DNA of 64,000 nucleotides from Episyrphus balteatus (taxonomy: Eukaryota; Arthropoda; Insecta; Diptera; Syrphidae): the NCBI RefSeq assembly GCF_945859705.1, contig NC_079136.1:118113028-118177027 (forward strand), in the 5' to 3' direction. The notes below the pieces were generated by a model, which did no database searches, was not told the origin of the DNA, and saw only the letters and a list, made by a program, of their open reading frames with translations. The translations under genes and the position numbers were made by a program. Position 1 is the stretch's first letter, and each line of letters starts with the position of its first letter. Shown here piece after piece: positions 25,723-39,190 of the stretch.

Positions 25723-25905
25723 CTAAAGAAGTTTTCACTTTAAAAAAAAAAAATATTTAACGCACACTTTTGCCTTTATTTTTTTCATTGCAGAAAACTT
25801 TTCATTTGCAATCCATATTTTTTTTAATGCAATTTTTTTTAAGTTGCAATTAATGTTAGTTTTTAAATTTCACATGCATTTTTTTCAATTGATAAATTAC
25901 TCTGA

Positions 25906-28317
25906 ACATTCAAAAAACTAGTGAATACCTTCCAAAATTATATACTTTGAAAACGAGGTTGAAATTCCAATTCAAAACAACTTTAAAAATCCTTTTGGTT
26001 TTGAAGTGTGAAAAATTCTGAGAAAACTAACATCAAAAACCCCATTTTGTTAATATTTTTTGTCTGAACAACTTTTAAAAAATCTGAAAAAATCGGAATA
26101 AGGTTACCAAAGAGCGATCTAAATAACTTTCCATACGTTGAAAAACAGACATCCAAAAATTTCCAATTTCATTTTTTTACAAGGAAAATCTTAAGGGTTT
26201 CCGCAATCATTTTAACAAGCTTATTAAAATTAAATTTTTGAAAAACGGATACAAATTTTAAAAGAAAAAAACTTAATGCGGCAGTAATCCCATTTTTGTA
26301 AAGATCTTGATCTTCTTAAAAGGGAAAGAACGTGTTACTTCAAAGGTAGCCCTTTTTTTTGGAAAAACCTTCGGTAGATATTTCATATAATTGCCAGGCA
26401 CCAACTATTTAAATTCATCGTTCAAAGGCAAATTGCATTAAAACCTTAACTGTTTAGAACTGTTTTCTACAAAAAAAAAAATTTCCCTTCGTCTCCTTCG
26501 TCAACCAACAACACAAAAAAAAAAAAACATACAAAGCAACCCTCCCCAGCAAAATAACTTAATAAACCTAACAAAAACATAATTCAATTCCTTTTTATAA
26601 AACCGACCTTGTGGGGTTGTCTATGCGTTTTGTCATCATCATCATCAACACTTTATATATATATTTTTTTTTTTGTTAGCTTTTTCCAAAACTAAATTAT
26701 TATTCCATCCACCCTCTCTCGCCGCCGTCTAACGGCCTTAATCTAATTTTTCGAGGATGAATATATCCATTTTTCTTGTTATTTTCCTCACATTGTTATA
26801 TTCACACTATTTTCCATCCCCCTATCGCACTTCTTCTCCAACGAAGGGAAAAATATAAATTGTATGAACATTTACATAGAGAGAGAGGAGAACAACAAAT
26901 ATTTGCATCAGACCAAACGAAAAAAATTTCCATAAATTCAATTCTGTTCAAGAAAATTAGATTTTCCCCATGAGTGCCGGGGAAAAGGGAGTAAAAAAGA
27001 AGCCTGCAGCAAAAAAAAAAAGTCTTTCATCATCATCATCATTTTCCCCCAAATTTACAATTCCTTTTCCTTTTGGGCTGAAAATTAATAGACAAAACTC
27101 CTAATAAACTTAATTCAACTTTTCATTTCGATGTTATAGTAGGCAAACAAAAATTTGAGGGTGGTATTGATGGGGGAATAGGGGGTGGGGGGGGCAAAAG
27201 TAGAGTGATGGTAAATAGAGGGTTGTTGCTCTGATGGAAGTTTATTATTAAGTTTTTGATGCTTGATTTGGGGGTGCGTGTATGGTACTTTGTTTTATCG
27301 TTTTTTGTTTCTGTAAAAGGTTTTCCTTTTTTTTTTTGATGGCACACATACCTTAGCTTCAAGTTTAACAGCGTAGGTTAACGATGTGTATACTACGGTA
27401 CGGTACGTTTAGGTATATATATTTTTAGAACCATATTATAATTTTTGTGCGTGAATCTACTTAACTCGAACACCGATACACCATCATGGCGGGTGTACAC
27501 AAAATATGAGATTCGCTATAAAACTATGTGTGAAACATTTCACACACGCACCTGACTCTTGAGCGATCAATAAAGCTGCGAGAGTGGGAAGGAATAGTAT
27601 TGACAGGGGGAAAAGGGAGGGGATGAATTTATGTGTCATTTCGGAGGATGGATACTAGACGTTTTATTTTATTGAACCTAAATATGTACAGTCGTAGCAC
27701 TAAGAGATAAAATGTACCAGAAAGAGGAATTGCAGACAAGAGTTATCAGAATTTCGGCAAGGCTTTCCAAAGAAACTCTCATTTCTTAAGATTTTGATTC
27801 ATAAGTGCAGGAGCTTTTACCCATCAATTTTAGGTCAAAAACTTCCGCCACCGTATTCTGCTTTTAATCATTCTACTCTTCTAGTGAGCAGATAGAAATT
27901 TCAATTGCTCTTCAATATACCTGCTCACTGCTCAATACTCAACCATTCATTCAGTTATTCATTCTTCTACTATTAATATTATCTTTGTTTTTCTGTGCTG
28001 CATTTGCAAAAAACATAAAAAAAAATCAAAGATGTTAGCTGCTATTTAAAGAGTTCTTAAATAGCAGTTATTAATAGCTGCTTTTTTGCACACCCCTATA
28101 TTATCGAGATACAAACTGTGATTCAAAATGGCAGTTTTTCCTAATTTAAAATCGTCAAAAACCCAAACGGTTCAAATTATTGGAAAAACTGGAAAGCGTT
28201 ATTATGTATGTTCTCTTATAACTTCTAAAGTACTAATCATAATTTGAAAAATGATATATCGTTGGAATCGTCTTGTTTTTTTTTTTTTTGCTTGTTATAG
28301 GTTATCGACTTTAATAT
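25906..28317. other. Non-coding DNA with simple sequence
   Basis: Contains CATCATCATC stretches (26633 and 27029), a G run at 27190-27194 and long A/T runs. No splice-flanked exon was seen. Confidence 0.5.
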
Positions 28318-29165
28318 TAATTTAAAAGTTTTTGAAGTGAAAACTTCTCTAGTATCGTAGTGATTTAAAACAAGATGAAACGAAAACGTGACACTTCAAC
28401 TTGTTATAACTTTTTTGTTTTAATAGATAGATGAATGAAATTTGTACTGTAGATAGGTAATTAAATAAATTATAATTGTACAAAATTTCAAATAATTTCA
28501 TATTCAAAATTCGGAGATAACGGTAAAAAGATGTTCTTTTCCAACACACGTTATATCTTTTGATCTAGTGCACATACAAATTTGGTTTAACTTTAATACG
28601 CATGCTGATAGCATAACCTTTTATTTGATATATCACACATAACGTTACGTGCTCTACAAGTTAATCTTAAATTGAAAAAAAAATTAAAAATACCTCAAAA
28701 CACCTGTGGAGATCTGTTGGCGATGACCAGCTACCAGTGTAGGAAGTACCGTAATCTCAGTCTATAAATTCGACATGGTTGACTTTAAAAAATTCTAACT
28801 TCTCTTGTAGACATCTTTGAAATAAGATTTATGCATCATTATACAAGGTGAAACAATAAGCTTTCACATGGTATAAAATTTTTTATAGGTTGTTAAACAA
28901 AAAAATTGATTCAATAGCATGAGAACATAAAAATAAATGTTTTTTTTGCTTTTTGGATGAAATTTCATCGAGTTTAAAAAATTCTAGCTCTTTTTGTAGA
29001 TGTCTCATAGACTTGATCAATGTATATAAGACAATAAGCTTTCAGATGATATAAAATTTATCTAGGTTGTTATATAAAAAACATGGATTTGAAGGTGATA
29101 GAATAAAAATAGGTAGATTTTTTCTATTTTTTTTTTTTTTGCAAGAAAAATGATTTTTTAAGGTT
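28318..29165 (+). mobile_element. Family B fragment, copy 3
   Basis: It contains the internal B landmarks in forward order (CACCTGTGGAGATCTGTTGG, CAGTGTAGGAAGTACCGTAA, AAGGTGAAACAATAAGC) but lacks both ends. With the 24790 fragment it forms a divergent subfamily. Confidence 0.65.
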
Positions 29166-29223
29166 TCACTTCTACCACGTGTGAATTGCACACATGATTT
29201 TTTTTATTGTTATCTATTTAATG

Positions 29224-29345
29224 TTATTTTTGAACTTTTTCACTCTCAAGAGAAAGTGGTCTCTGCCTAGCCAAGGTAGGACATCGTCACATAAAGTGAA
29301 CGACTGTATCTTTTGCTTGCTAATTTGAAGAATGGAAATGGATTC
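29224..29345 (-). pseudogene. Possible C-terminal remnant of a non-LTR retrotransposon polyprotein
   Basis: On the minus strand, 29224-29325 translates as KDTVVHFM-stop-RCPTLARQRPLSLE and ends at a stop. This resembles the cysteine-rich tail found after the reverse transcriptase of many insect non-LTR elements, which has an E/D-T-x-x-H-hydrophobic-x-C-x-CP-x-L core. An in-frame stop replaces the usual Cys codon. The presumed upstream PFFKLAS segment is in another frame. The match is short and was made by eye. Confidence 0.3.
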
Positions 29346-32300
29346 AATTTTCCCCTTGGCAGTGTTTTTTTTAAACTTGTTTCTGAGCTTAGAATGATTA
29401 AGTCAGCAAAAATTTTAGTAAATTTTGTCACATATGAACCTAATGCATTTTTTTCTTTATTGTGATGCAACTCTTGACTCTTTGGAATTGTATATCGGAC
29501 TTCTAAAATATTGAAGAAATTCATAGATCCCCTTTTTATTCCTTTTTTATGCATATTTCTTTTTCGGAGATGGTCATCTAATAACTATTTATCAACCCTT
29601 GAGGCTAGTTGGTAGTTCATAAAAATAACCCCTGTTTGTACGGGGTACCCAATAAGAAAAAACCACAACAAGAGCCCCAAATCGGGGACAAATATTCATT
29701 CCCAATTTAAATTCCACACAATTTACAAATTTTTTAATGTTCTAAAAAAAAAAAAACGGGACAGTCGTGACTCCCTCTTTCCGGTTTATGTCACTCTAAT
29801 TGTGAGGCAAAAAAATGTTGATACCAAAGTGTCACCGAGACACCTTTTACAATTAATTTAAAGCTTAACCACTTCACCCTGACATTATCTCATCATCCAA
29901 CCATACCACCGTGTGACAAGACTCAAATTAGCAAAAAAGGATCATCGCGAGTCCCTCTGAAATAAATTTCTCACCTCACATTTCTTTTGGCTTTGCTGCC
30001 GCCACAATCGTGATGAGCAGCCAAGTTACAGATGCCACATAAAAAGGACAAATTTTCTTCAACATCTAAAATAATATTCTAGTCTAAAGGATGATATGGG
30101 GTTGGGGACCCTACCATAAAGTAAGAAAATTAATATAAGACACGCGCTTGTTATTTCATTTGCATGTTGACATTCTGACGTTTACACAAAACGAACGACG
30201 ACGTGGCAATATCATGTCAAAGTCAAAATGTACATTTTCATGTTCTCAAATTTATTTCACAGTTCAACACTCTTACAACTGCTATCTCTCTCTCTCTCTC
30301 CCTCTCTCAAGAAACATAAATAAAATAAAAAACATCATTGAGTATGTATTTTGTCACACAATACAAATCACTTGAATCCTTCATCCTTTTGATATCAAAT
30401 CAATACCTTACCTACCTCCTCCAGTAGGTACAAGGATTTATTTTGAGGTATGCATGTAGGTATTTTGTTTAATTTAAGGACCCTCATCATACAATCAAGG
30501 AGTTATGAAATACGAAATATCCTTTATCCTATCGTTTTATTACCCATCTCAAATTTACACACATACATGCACACATAGAAAATACAGAGGCACATTAATT
30601 CCATTCAATTAGACAAATTCCAAAGGAACATTCAAATTGAACGAATTTACCCCTTCCCGTTCTACCAAAAACGAAATAATGTCCTTACATGATATAATCA
30701 CATAGAGAGCCATCAGTATCGGCATGTGTGTGTGTGGATGGGAAGTATAGTCAAGTGGCCATATCCTTGCTGAGAAGAACAAAATAAAAAAAAAAAATCT
30801 ATATTGACTTCGACTTCTGAAGATGCCCTGAAAGTGGAAAAAAAAGGGAGCAAGGGACTTAAACGTCCTTCACGATTGATGGAGAAAAATTGGCTACAAA
30901 AAGAAATAAACAAAAAAAAAAACAGTCAAGATGCCACAAAAAAAAAAAAAATTGATAAACAAATGAACGAACAACATTCAAGCAAGGATCTTTTAAGGAC
31001 ACAAAAGAAAAAAATGCAAATATCTATCCAATATGCAAGGAGCTTCCATTTGTTGTTACCGAGGACGACTTTTGTGTGTTTTCTGTTCACAGTACCTTCA
31101 CTGAATGCTTCTATTGTGTTGTGTGCGGTGTCGTATAATCATAGTCAACATCCTCGTCCTTTATTTATTTTTTTTTGTATTTTCTTTTTTTTTTTTATTG
31201 AATTTTCCAATTCAAATGCGATATATGGATGGAGGACTTTTACATCCTTTTTCTTCTACATAAATTTCACGCGATTTGAGGTGGCAATTGTGGGTGGGTG
31301 GGATTTTCATTTGACGATTTTTCTGTTTCTCTGTTTAACCAGAAGGTGGCATTGTGGTAGTGAGAATTGGTGGCACATAAATTCATGTGAAGTGAAGCAA
31401 TTTATTTCGATATCCTTTTTATTTCTTTCACTTTTTTGTGTTTACACACCAAATAGAATTTCTTGGAGAATTTTAATAGAAACTCCACTGTGAGTCCTTT
31501 TTTTCCAACATCCTTCTGTTGCATTTCTTTTTTTTTTCTCCGTTGTATTTACATATATTATCTGTTTTGAAAAAAAAAAAAATATATATTTTCTCTTTTG
31601 TCATTCATCCTTTGGGGGCAGATGACAGGATAACATTGGTTTTGGGTTCTTTTTTTTATTATTTTTTTTTCTTTGTCCTTTTTTTTTTGTTTCTCCTTTT
31701 GATACGTCGAAGCAATAAAAATAAAGCTCAAGTCACCTTTTTTTTTTTCTTGCCACCACTTGACAATAGTGATAAGCAAGATGCCAGTCAAGATAATGAT
31801 AAGCATGATCCTTTTAGTGGAACTTTCTCGCTCTGACACTTTTTGTATCTTTTTCTTTTCTCTTTGTTTGACAGGTGAATTTTTGGGGTATATTCAAAAA
31901 TAAAGGAAATCTCTTATCAATGCTCTATGGGACGGGATTTGTGTCATTGAAGTAGTTTAAAAAGAGAATAACTGGCTTTAGATATTGATGGAAAGTTCAA
32001 GGAAGGGTAAATAGGCGACAAAATTATTTTTTGTTTCTTAGGAAGAATGGGTTATAATTATAAGGAATGCCAAAAACAGGTCACTATAATTCAGCCTGTC
32101 TGTCGTTTTACACCTCAAGCTGTTGCCATCACCACTATAGAGCGATTTTTTTTTCAAAGCTAGGACAGTCAACAGTTTTGGGTGATCCTTTAGAGAAGAA
32201 ATTGAAATTGTATTTTAGGCCCAAAATGAACCGTGTCGTACTTAGTTTCAAAAATGTCTCCATTGGGTTTGATTAAAATTTTTTAAGCGTAATGTTGAAC

Positions 32301-32847
32301 ACAGTTTTAAAATTTAAGAAACCGAAAAAGTTTTTACTTAATATTTTATTTGTATGCTTTGAGAAATAATTAGGTATAGGAATTGAACATATGAAGAAGA
32401 ACAAAAATATTTATGCGACTAAAATTGGATAGAAAAATGGACTTTCAAAATCTCCTGTTTTTTTTGTTTTTATGAACAATATCTTATACTTTTATCAATT
32501 CAACATCATTTACAGATTATACTTGTTTTACTTGTCTTTATACATTTTTTACAATTTTTTTTTTTTTTTTTCGAAAAAAATGTGAGTAGTAATTAAGAAT
32601 AATAAATTAATAAACAAAAATTGAAAATAAAAACTCTGTGTACTACCTGGTGACGAAATGTACTTCTAAGTAGCGCCAGAATTTATTATTTGATTATTTT
32701 CTTCGGAATAAGTACAACAACAACAACTTTCAAGCAATTTTTAATTTAAAAAAAAAATACAATTTTAATTTTTTTTTAGTTTTTCAAAAAAAAAAAAATA
32801 ATTTTTACAATGTCAAATTCAAAGACAGTGTTGCACTATGGCGTATA
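29346..32847. other. Unique non-coding DNA
   Basis: No convincing exon was seen. The segment 29740-30060 is of relatively high complexity with few homopolymers, and 30480-31520 carries several ATATCCTT words (30522, 30761 and 31409). Frames around 30804-31493 are created by A/T runs and lack coding character. Confidence 0.5.
30284..30308 (+). repeat. (CT)n microsatellite
   Basis: About 12 CT units with one interruption. Confidence 0.9.
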
Positions 32848-34059
32848 CTTGTTATTAAACAATTTTATACCATGTGAAAGCTTATTATTTCACCTTTCAT
32901 ATGACGTATCAATCTCATTTCAAAGATGCTTACAAGAGAAGTTAGAATTTTTTAAAGCCAACCATGTCGAAATTCCAAATTGAGAATACGGTACTTCCCA
33001 CACTGGTGGCTGTTCGGGGGGGGGGGCAACAGATCTCCACTGGTGTTTTGAGTTTTTTAGCAAGTTTCTTGAATAAACATTGTGTAGCTTGTAGTTAGTC
33101 TATCGTTATTCGTTATGTGTGACATACCAAATGAAAGGTAATTGTATCAGGAAGCTCATAAAAGTTTAATAAAATTTCTATCTGCTCTTGATCAAAAGTT
33201 ATAATCTGTTGAATTCTAAAATTTTATTTTACCATTATCTCAAAATTGTGTTTACAAAAATTCGCACACATATTGTCGTGGTCATGGTCTATCATTACTC
33301 CATATACTTTATTCCTTTATCTATTTAAGAAAAAAGATAAAAATAAAAAACGATGACAATTGGTTAAAAACTGTCAAAAAACGTGTTTTTTAAAAACTTG
33401 TTTATTCCGTTTCCAATTGCACATGTATGCATAAGGTAAAAACCTACATGTCCTATTAAGCTAAAAATCAAAAACTATCCAAAAATCCTCCTAAAAAACA
33501 AGGTGTTTTTCAAAAATTCATATTTCAAAACGCAAAGTGTTGGAAAAAAATCCGTATCAGACTCCTGGTTTTTTTTGCCCTCATCTTTCACCTGTCACTT
33601 TTAAAATTGTCAAAAAAAATTTCCTTTACCCAAAATCATCATTTTGTCATAGCCCCAACACGTGTACAACGTTCAAACAAAACGTTGTAGTTTAGTTTCA
33701 AAATTTTTTAGAATTTTTTCTTTGATGCAGTTATTCTTAAATTAGTTTTATCTATCTATATATAATATAATTAACTCTCTACGATTTTGCGTTTAGATTT
33801 AAGCCCAAACTTCATCTTTCCGTTTTACCCCTGTTTACCCTATTAAATGACGGAATTTTTAAAAATCCTTCATTTGGATTAAGCTTTAGGTTATTATCAT
33901 TCAAATAAGATATAGAAGATTTATAGTTTATAGTTTATTTTTAATTTTGAATTGACATTTTTTGCCGCACTGCGAAAGTGCGAGAGTGGAACGGGACAAA
34001 ATGGCGTCACTTTTTTGTGGTGGCTGCCATGGTTCATCGATTTATAAGACGTTATCACG
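32848..34059 (-). mobile_element. Family B repeat, copy 4, truncated at one end
   Basis: The right end is GGTTCATCGATTTATAAGAC followed by GTTATCACG, the reverse of the B start. The left, GAGGTTG-type end is absent, so the copy is truncated. It carries a G run (33017-33025) and an ACACGTGTACAACGTTC word that is also present in copy 6. Confidence 0.75.
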
Positions 34060-34161
34060 AAAAAAAAAAATATAATTAATTTGAATAAAAAAAAAAAAAT
34101 TTATTTGTATTGGAAATAATTTCAATACACTATTTAATGAATGTTTCTAACTTAATTTTAT

Positions 34162-34167
<6 letters not shown>

Positions 34168-34194
<27 letters not shown>
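34168..34194 (+). repeat. 27-base A run
   Basis: The longest uninterrupted A run seen in the window. Its length is likely polymorphic and unreliable. Confidence 0.85.
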
Positions 34195-34228
34195 TAACAA
34201 GTTCATATTAAGTTTTGCCTATATACCT

Positions 34229-35254
34229 CTCAAGTAGCACAAAAGTCTAAGATACACCAAAATATTTGGTGTATTTTTTGCACTTTCGTGATATGCATTT
34301 TGAATATAAAAAATACACCATTTTCTCGTATAAAATAAACTCCGGTGGTTAAAAAAATATACCGATTTTGGTGTATAAATGGCACTAGTGGTATATTAAA
34401 TGATCTGTTTTTGGTGAAAATTATCCCTTTGAAATTGAAAAATACACAATAAATCTATGGATAAAATACACCATTTAAATTATTCTGATTTAAAATTTAA
34501 ACCAAAGTTTATTTTTTATCTCAAACAGTTTGATGAATTCTAATTCACACCATTTCTTATGAAATAAATGAAAATGAATTTTTATTCACTTTCATAATAT
34601 AGCCATAAGAAACCAATGGTTAAATATGATTTTGTTTGCCAAATTTTAAAACGAAACACATTCTATCTACTAATTTTAGATGCTACCCCCTCTAAAAATC
34701 GAGCGCCTCAAAAATGTCAGTGAATTAATGATTTTTTTTTCGATTTTAAGAATCCATTTTTCAAAAATTATAATTTTTGTGTTGTTTTACATTTTTTTAA
34801 GAAAAGTTTTTTTATAATGAATCTAAAAAACTAAGAATGCGGGACTATTAGGTCGATAAATATACTATTTTAATAAAATAATTAATCGCTGTCTTCTATT
34901 TTTAAATGGCGTCCATTGAAAAATATGGCGTCTCCCACATATGCATTTTGGTGAATTTTATGTCCACAGGGTGTGCTTCCTACACCAAACAGAGTGTACA
35001 AAATAAACCGTTTTGGTTGATTTCAGAATCAAATAATTTTATGCACCATTAATGGTATATTATAAAAACAACTGAAAATCGGTGTATTTTTTGCACGGAA
35101 TCTTAAAAAAATGTTGAAATTTTGTACAGAAAAGACAGTGGTATAATTTTTATACCACTAATTTTGAGAAATACACCATATTTTTTCAATTTTCTCAATT
35201 TTACACCAAAATTAATGAATTTACACCAATTTATACACAAGTGTGCTACTTGAG
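34229..35254. mobile_element. Element F: TACACC/GGTGTA-rich inverted-repeat element
   Basis: Thirteen-base ends CTCAAGTAGCACA / TGTGCTACTTGAG bound about 1.03 kb in which the word TACACC(A) or its complement GGTGTA(T) recurs many times in both directions, densest in the outer few hundred bases. No target duplication is clear and there is no coding frame. Dense subterminal copies of a short word are what a transposase binding region can look like; the class is unresolved. Confidence 0.7.
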
Positions 35255-35852
35255 CTACATTATAACTATTCAAATTGTGTAATTGTGTAAAATTCAAATA
35301 TCACAATCATAATCACTCAAATAACCAACTAAATACACATTATATTTTATTGTAATTTCATGCAACCTAATTATGTATTAAAAAAGAAAAAATTGATTTT
35401 ATTTTGTCTGTTTGTGTTGTTGTGTGAGTGGGACTAATTAATGTTCAAAAACTAAAGTATAATTACTGTTGGATTAATTTCATATGAGAATATATTTATT
35501 TTTTATTGCTTTACACGCCAATAATTATAATCACATAAAAGTATTATTGTTAAATAATTGAAAATATATATTTATTTTTATAATGCCGTATAAAAACTGA
35601 CTTTTTGATACGAACCATCGAGGTTTTGGATTTTTTTTTTTTCAAATTTTAAACACTAATTACAAAATTTACTTTTTTGAAGCTGTGAAGTTTAATATTC
35701 ATTTAATGTTTAAATTATGCATTCATGGGTGAAAAGTTAAAAACATTGGGATTAAGTAGGAAAGTGTCAAAGGTCACCAAACAAAAGTCAAATAATTTGT
35801 TTAGGATCAAATGAGAAATTGATCCCTATTTTGTGTTACATTTGGGCCCAGA
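35255..35852. other. AT-rich spacer
   Basis: Nothing recognisable was seen. Confidence 0.5.
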
Positions 35853-36782
35853 TTTTTACTTGCAATATATGTATATCAAGTTATGCGTTCGTACAAAAAA
35901 AAAGTTGAGATAGCATTTTTCCATGACATTACGATGATAGATAATGCCAAAAAAGTGGGTGCCGGAAGTCTGCCTGCCTGTCTGTCTGAAAACGAAGCTA
36001 CAGCCTAAACGGATGAACCAATTAATGTCAAACTTGGTATGTAGCATTATTTGGCGACTCTCCAGAGGGGTTTTTGGAATTATTTTTTTTTTTACCAAAA
36101 ATAACGGTACTTGCCATATACCGATTTTAGTAAAATTAAAATTGCTCAAAACCGGCTCCAACGATTTTGTTTAAAAAATTCAAATGTAAGTTTAAAGACA
36201 ATGTCTAACTTCTAATAAAAAAATTTTGTTTGAAAATCATTATATTTTTAATCCGATTATCTCCGAAAGTGCTTATTCGATTTCAACGAAACTTTTTGTG
36301 AAGAAGCATTTATATAATTTTAATATAAGCCAAAAACAAAATTTCAAAAAAAAATAATTTTTGGATTTTTAAAAAAAATTTGAAAATTTTTTTTTGAAAA
36401 ATCAAATTTTCGAAAACGGTCAATGTCCAGTTTTTTAAAATTTAAAATTTTGATTTTAGATGTTGATTAGTTATTTCTACAAAGTGGCATACCAATTTTA
36501 TTTTAAAACTTTTTTTTCAAAAAAATTATTTATAAAAAATTAGTTTTTAAAAAAACGGCTCTAACGATTTTGAAAATTTTTTTTTTTCTAAAAATGCATC
36601 TTAATATATCAATTAAAACTGCATACTTGTTTTGGAGGGCAATTTGATTTCAGATTTTATTTTACTTAAAAAAAAAACGAATTTTATTTTTTTTTTCCAA
36701 ATTTCTATATAAAAAGTCTTATAAATTTAAGCAACTTGAACTCTAAGAGCAAGTTCGTGCGACCCAGTCGTGCATTTTATTT
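35853..36782 (-). mobile_element. Family A repeat, copy 5 (reverse, full length)
   Basis: It runs from TTTTTACTTGCAATATATG to CGACCCAGTCGTGCATTTTAT. It matches copy 2 most closely, but its microsatellite is short (TCTGCCTGCCTGTCTGTCTG, about 35970). It is non-coding. Confidence 0.78.
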
Positions 36783-38485
36783 CTAACAAACTCATCAAAA
36801 AGCTAACACAACCATTGAAAAAAACTGCCTTACATCAAAGAAAGTAAACAACCGTGACTCAACCAACTCAGTTAAATATAAACATCACTTCAAAAGTCTT
36901 AAAAATAAATAAAATATACTTTCCTCTAAAAAACAAAGAATTAAATAATAGTTAAGGGCAAAGAACCCCTATCTCATTCTTCTTCCCATTTAAACAAAAA
37001 AAAACCCGACTTAAAGGGTGAACTGAGATTTTTTTTTTTAACTTTTCTCCATTTAATAAAGCTGGTACCGGTGGCAGGCGCGGGGAAATCGTATCCTGTT
37101 TGTCTTATCATGCTCCAGTTTCGTTTTCACTCATTTGTGAGTTTTTTTCTTTGTATGATTTTCTCATTTTTATATCTGTATGAGTGTTTAATGCAAAAAA
37201 AAAAAACAAAAAAAAAAAAGATGAAAAGAAGTTCATATCCCATCCATATGATGGGTTAAAATTTTAATGTTGTATCTTTTTTTCGGAATCTATGAAGCCT
37301 CTTTCCTTGCAGTTTTCTTTTTTCCCTCTCTTTGTGGCTTCTATATCAAAAAGGATAACATGACATAATTTGGTTAAAAGAGAACTGTTTTTTTTTTCTT
37401 TCTTTTTTTTTTTTGGTGGAAAGAAAGAGGGTATCTTCATTTATATAAATTCAGTGTGAGAACTCAATTAGCTTTTTCATGTTTCGGGGCAACTTTGACT
37501 TCACATCACACAAAATGGATCTACATAGTTCAACTCTAAAGGGTAAATAACATAACATAACAAAAAAAAAAAAAAAAACATCGCATGTTTTTTAGATTGA
37601 GAGAGAGAAAACAGAAGCCATCAAAAGATACCTACATATTCCTACATTTCACAAAAGACGGTTTAAAAAAAATTCAGATCGTATCTTTTTAATGGTGTGT
37701 TGAGAAAAAATGCTCCTTGTTTTAAAGGATATTTTATGTATTGCTTGTTTTTTTTTTTTTTTCTTTTCTTTTTATTTTTTTATATTTTTTGAGAAAATTA
37801 AAACATCCAAAGTAAAAATGGTTAACGGTTCATTGTGATTCTGATTTCTCTGACTATGTTTATAGGGTTTTCTTTATTTCCTTTTGATGTATGTATGTTT
37901 ACATAAAAAGTTAAGAGCAAGTGTGGAAATCGGTGAAATGGAAAATCGTTTGAAAGTGTTTTCTTTTTTTTTTTGAAGTGTGAGAAGGGAAATGGAAATA
38001 CCCCTATCAAGTCAATGAACCAGGAATGTTATTTCAATATTGAATGCTGTTGTAAAGGTATTTTTCAAGTGTGAATGTAATTTTGAGTGATATTTTTTGT
38101 CCAACTTTTATTTATGGTTTTTAAAAAAATAAGTTGTGTGATTTCCGCATTCTTCATAAAATTTAATTTAAAAAAGAAAGGGTTAGATGCTATCTACAAA
38201 ACTAAAAAAAAAGAACACAAATCAATGAATTGGTATCAGAATTCTAGAAAACAACATCCAGAAATCCCTTAACTCTACAATTTCGCAATCCATTTTTGTG
38301 TTGACTTCAAATCGTTTAAAATATACTTTTCAGCCAATTTTGATCCAATTGTCATTTACAGATGGATTTTGGAAATAAAAATTGTTTAAATATATTAAGT
38401 AATTAAAAATAAACATTACCCAAATTAACCTACCCGTGACGTTGAAATGCAACTTTGGGTGAATGGCCTAAGGAAGAATTTTGTA
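36783..38485. other. Unique non-coding DNA
   Basis: A/T-rich with homopolymers. AAGGATA words occur near 37352 and 37726. No exon is supported. Confidence 0.5.
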
Positions 38486-38493
38486 CTTAAAAC

Positions 38494-39190
38494 TAGCGAT
38501 GGGAACTATCGATTAAAAACTATCAAACTATCGATAGTTGTAAAATATTCATTCATTCGATAGTTTTAAATCATTCATTCATTCATTCATTCATTCATTC
38601 ATTCATTCATTCATTCATTCATTCATTCATTCATTCATTCATTCATTCATTCATTCATTCATTCATTCATTCATTCATTCATTCATTCATTCATTCATTC
38701 ATTCATTCATTCATTCATTCATTCATTCATTCATTCATTCATTCATTCATTCATTCATTCATTCATTCATTCATTCATTCATTCATTCATTCATTCATTC
38801 ATTCATTCATTCATTCATTCATTCATTCATTCATTCATTCATTCATTCATTCATTCATTCATTCATTCATTCATTCATTCATTCATTCATTCATTCATTC
38901 ATTCATTCATTCATTGAGTTACTATTTTCATTCGAATAGTTTTTTCATTCGAATAGTTTTTTTATTCGATAGTTTTATCATTCGAATAGTTTTTTCATTC
39001 GAATACTTTTTTTATTCGATAGTTTTATCATTCGAATAGTTTTTTTTTAAATAACTGAATATTTAGTAGTTTTTATTCGATAGTTTTCATTCGAATTAAT
39101 AAATGAATGAATGAATGAAATATTCGATAGTTCAAATCATTCAGTTGCTAACTATCGATAGTTCAAATCATTCGAAAGGTCTCATCACTA
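38494..39190. mobile_element. hAT-like non-autonomous element with 8-bp target duplication
   Basis: The ends TAGCGATGGGAACTATCGA and CATTCGAAAGGTCTCATCACTA are inverted relatives of each other and of the copy at 44862. The octamer CTTAAAAC flanks it exactly (38486-38493 and 39191-39198). An 8-bp duplication and a GTGATGGGA-type end are hallmarks of the hAT superfamily. The interior is arrays of ATTCGAATAGTTTT plus an expanded CATT tract. There is no transposase. Confidence 0.85.
38571..38915 (+). repeat. (CATT)n microsatellite, about 86 units
   Basis: About 345 bases of apparently uninterrupted CATT repeats inside the hAT-like element. The shorter relative at 44862 has only a few CATT units at the matching position. 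Confidence 0.95.

Larger units (their letters stand above)
24381..25905. mobile_element. Family D repeat, split by later insertions
   Basis: The left part (to about 24789) starts near TTTTCCATTACAAG and is full of TTATTGCAA / TTTGCATT words. It contains a 28-bp inverted pair AATATTCTTCGAATTTCTTA... / ...TAAGAAATTCGACGAATATT at about 24575 and 24685. The right part (about 25740-25905) resumes the same ATTGCA vocabulary. A B fragment and a 341-bp palindromic element lie between. Its relative at 42790-44802 is split in the same way. Confidence 0.5.

Noticed and set aside
30804..31493. 229-codon open frame
   Set aside because: Built from A- and T-run codons (Lys and Phe stretches) with no domain, no splice context and no repeat of protein-like composition.
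38571..38915. CRISPR array or functional satellite
   Set aside because: A pure tetranucleotide microsatellite with no spacers.
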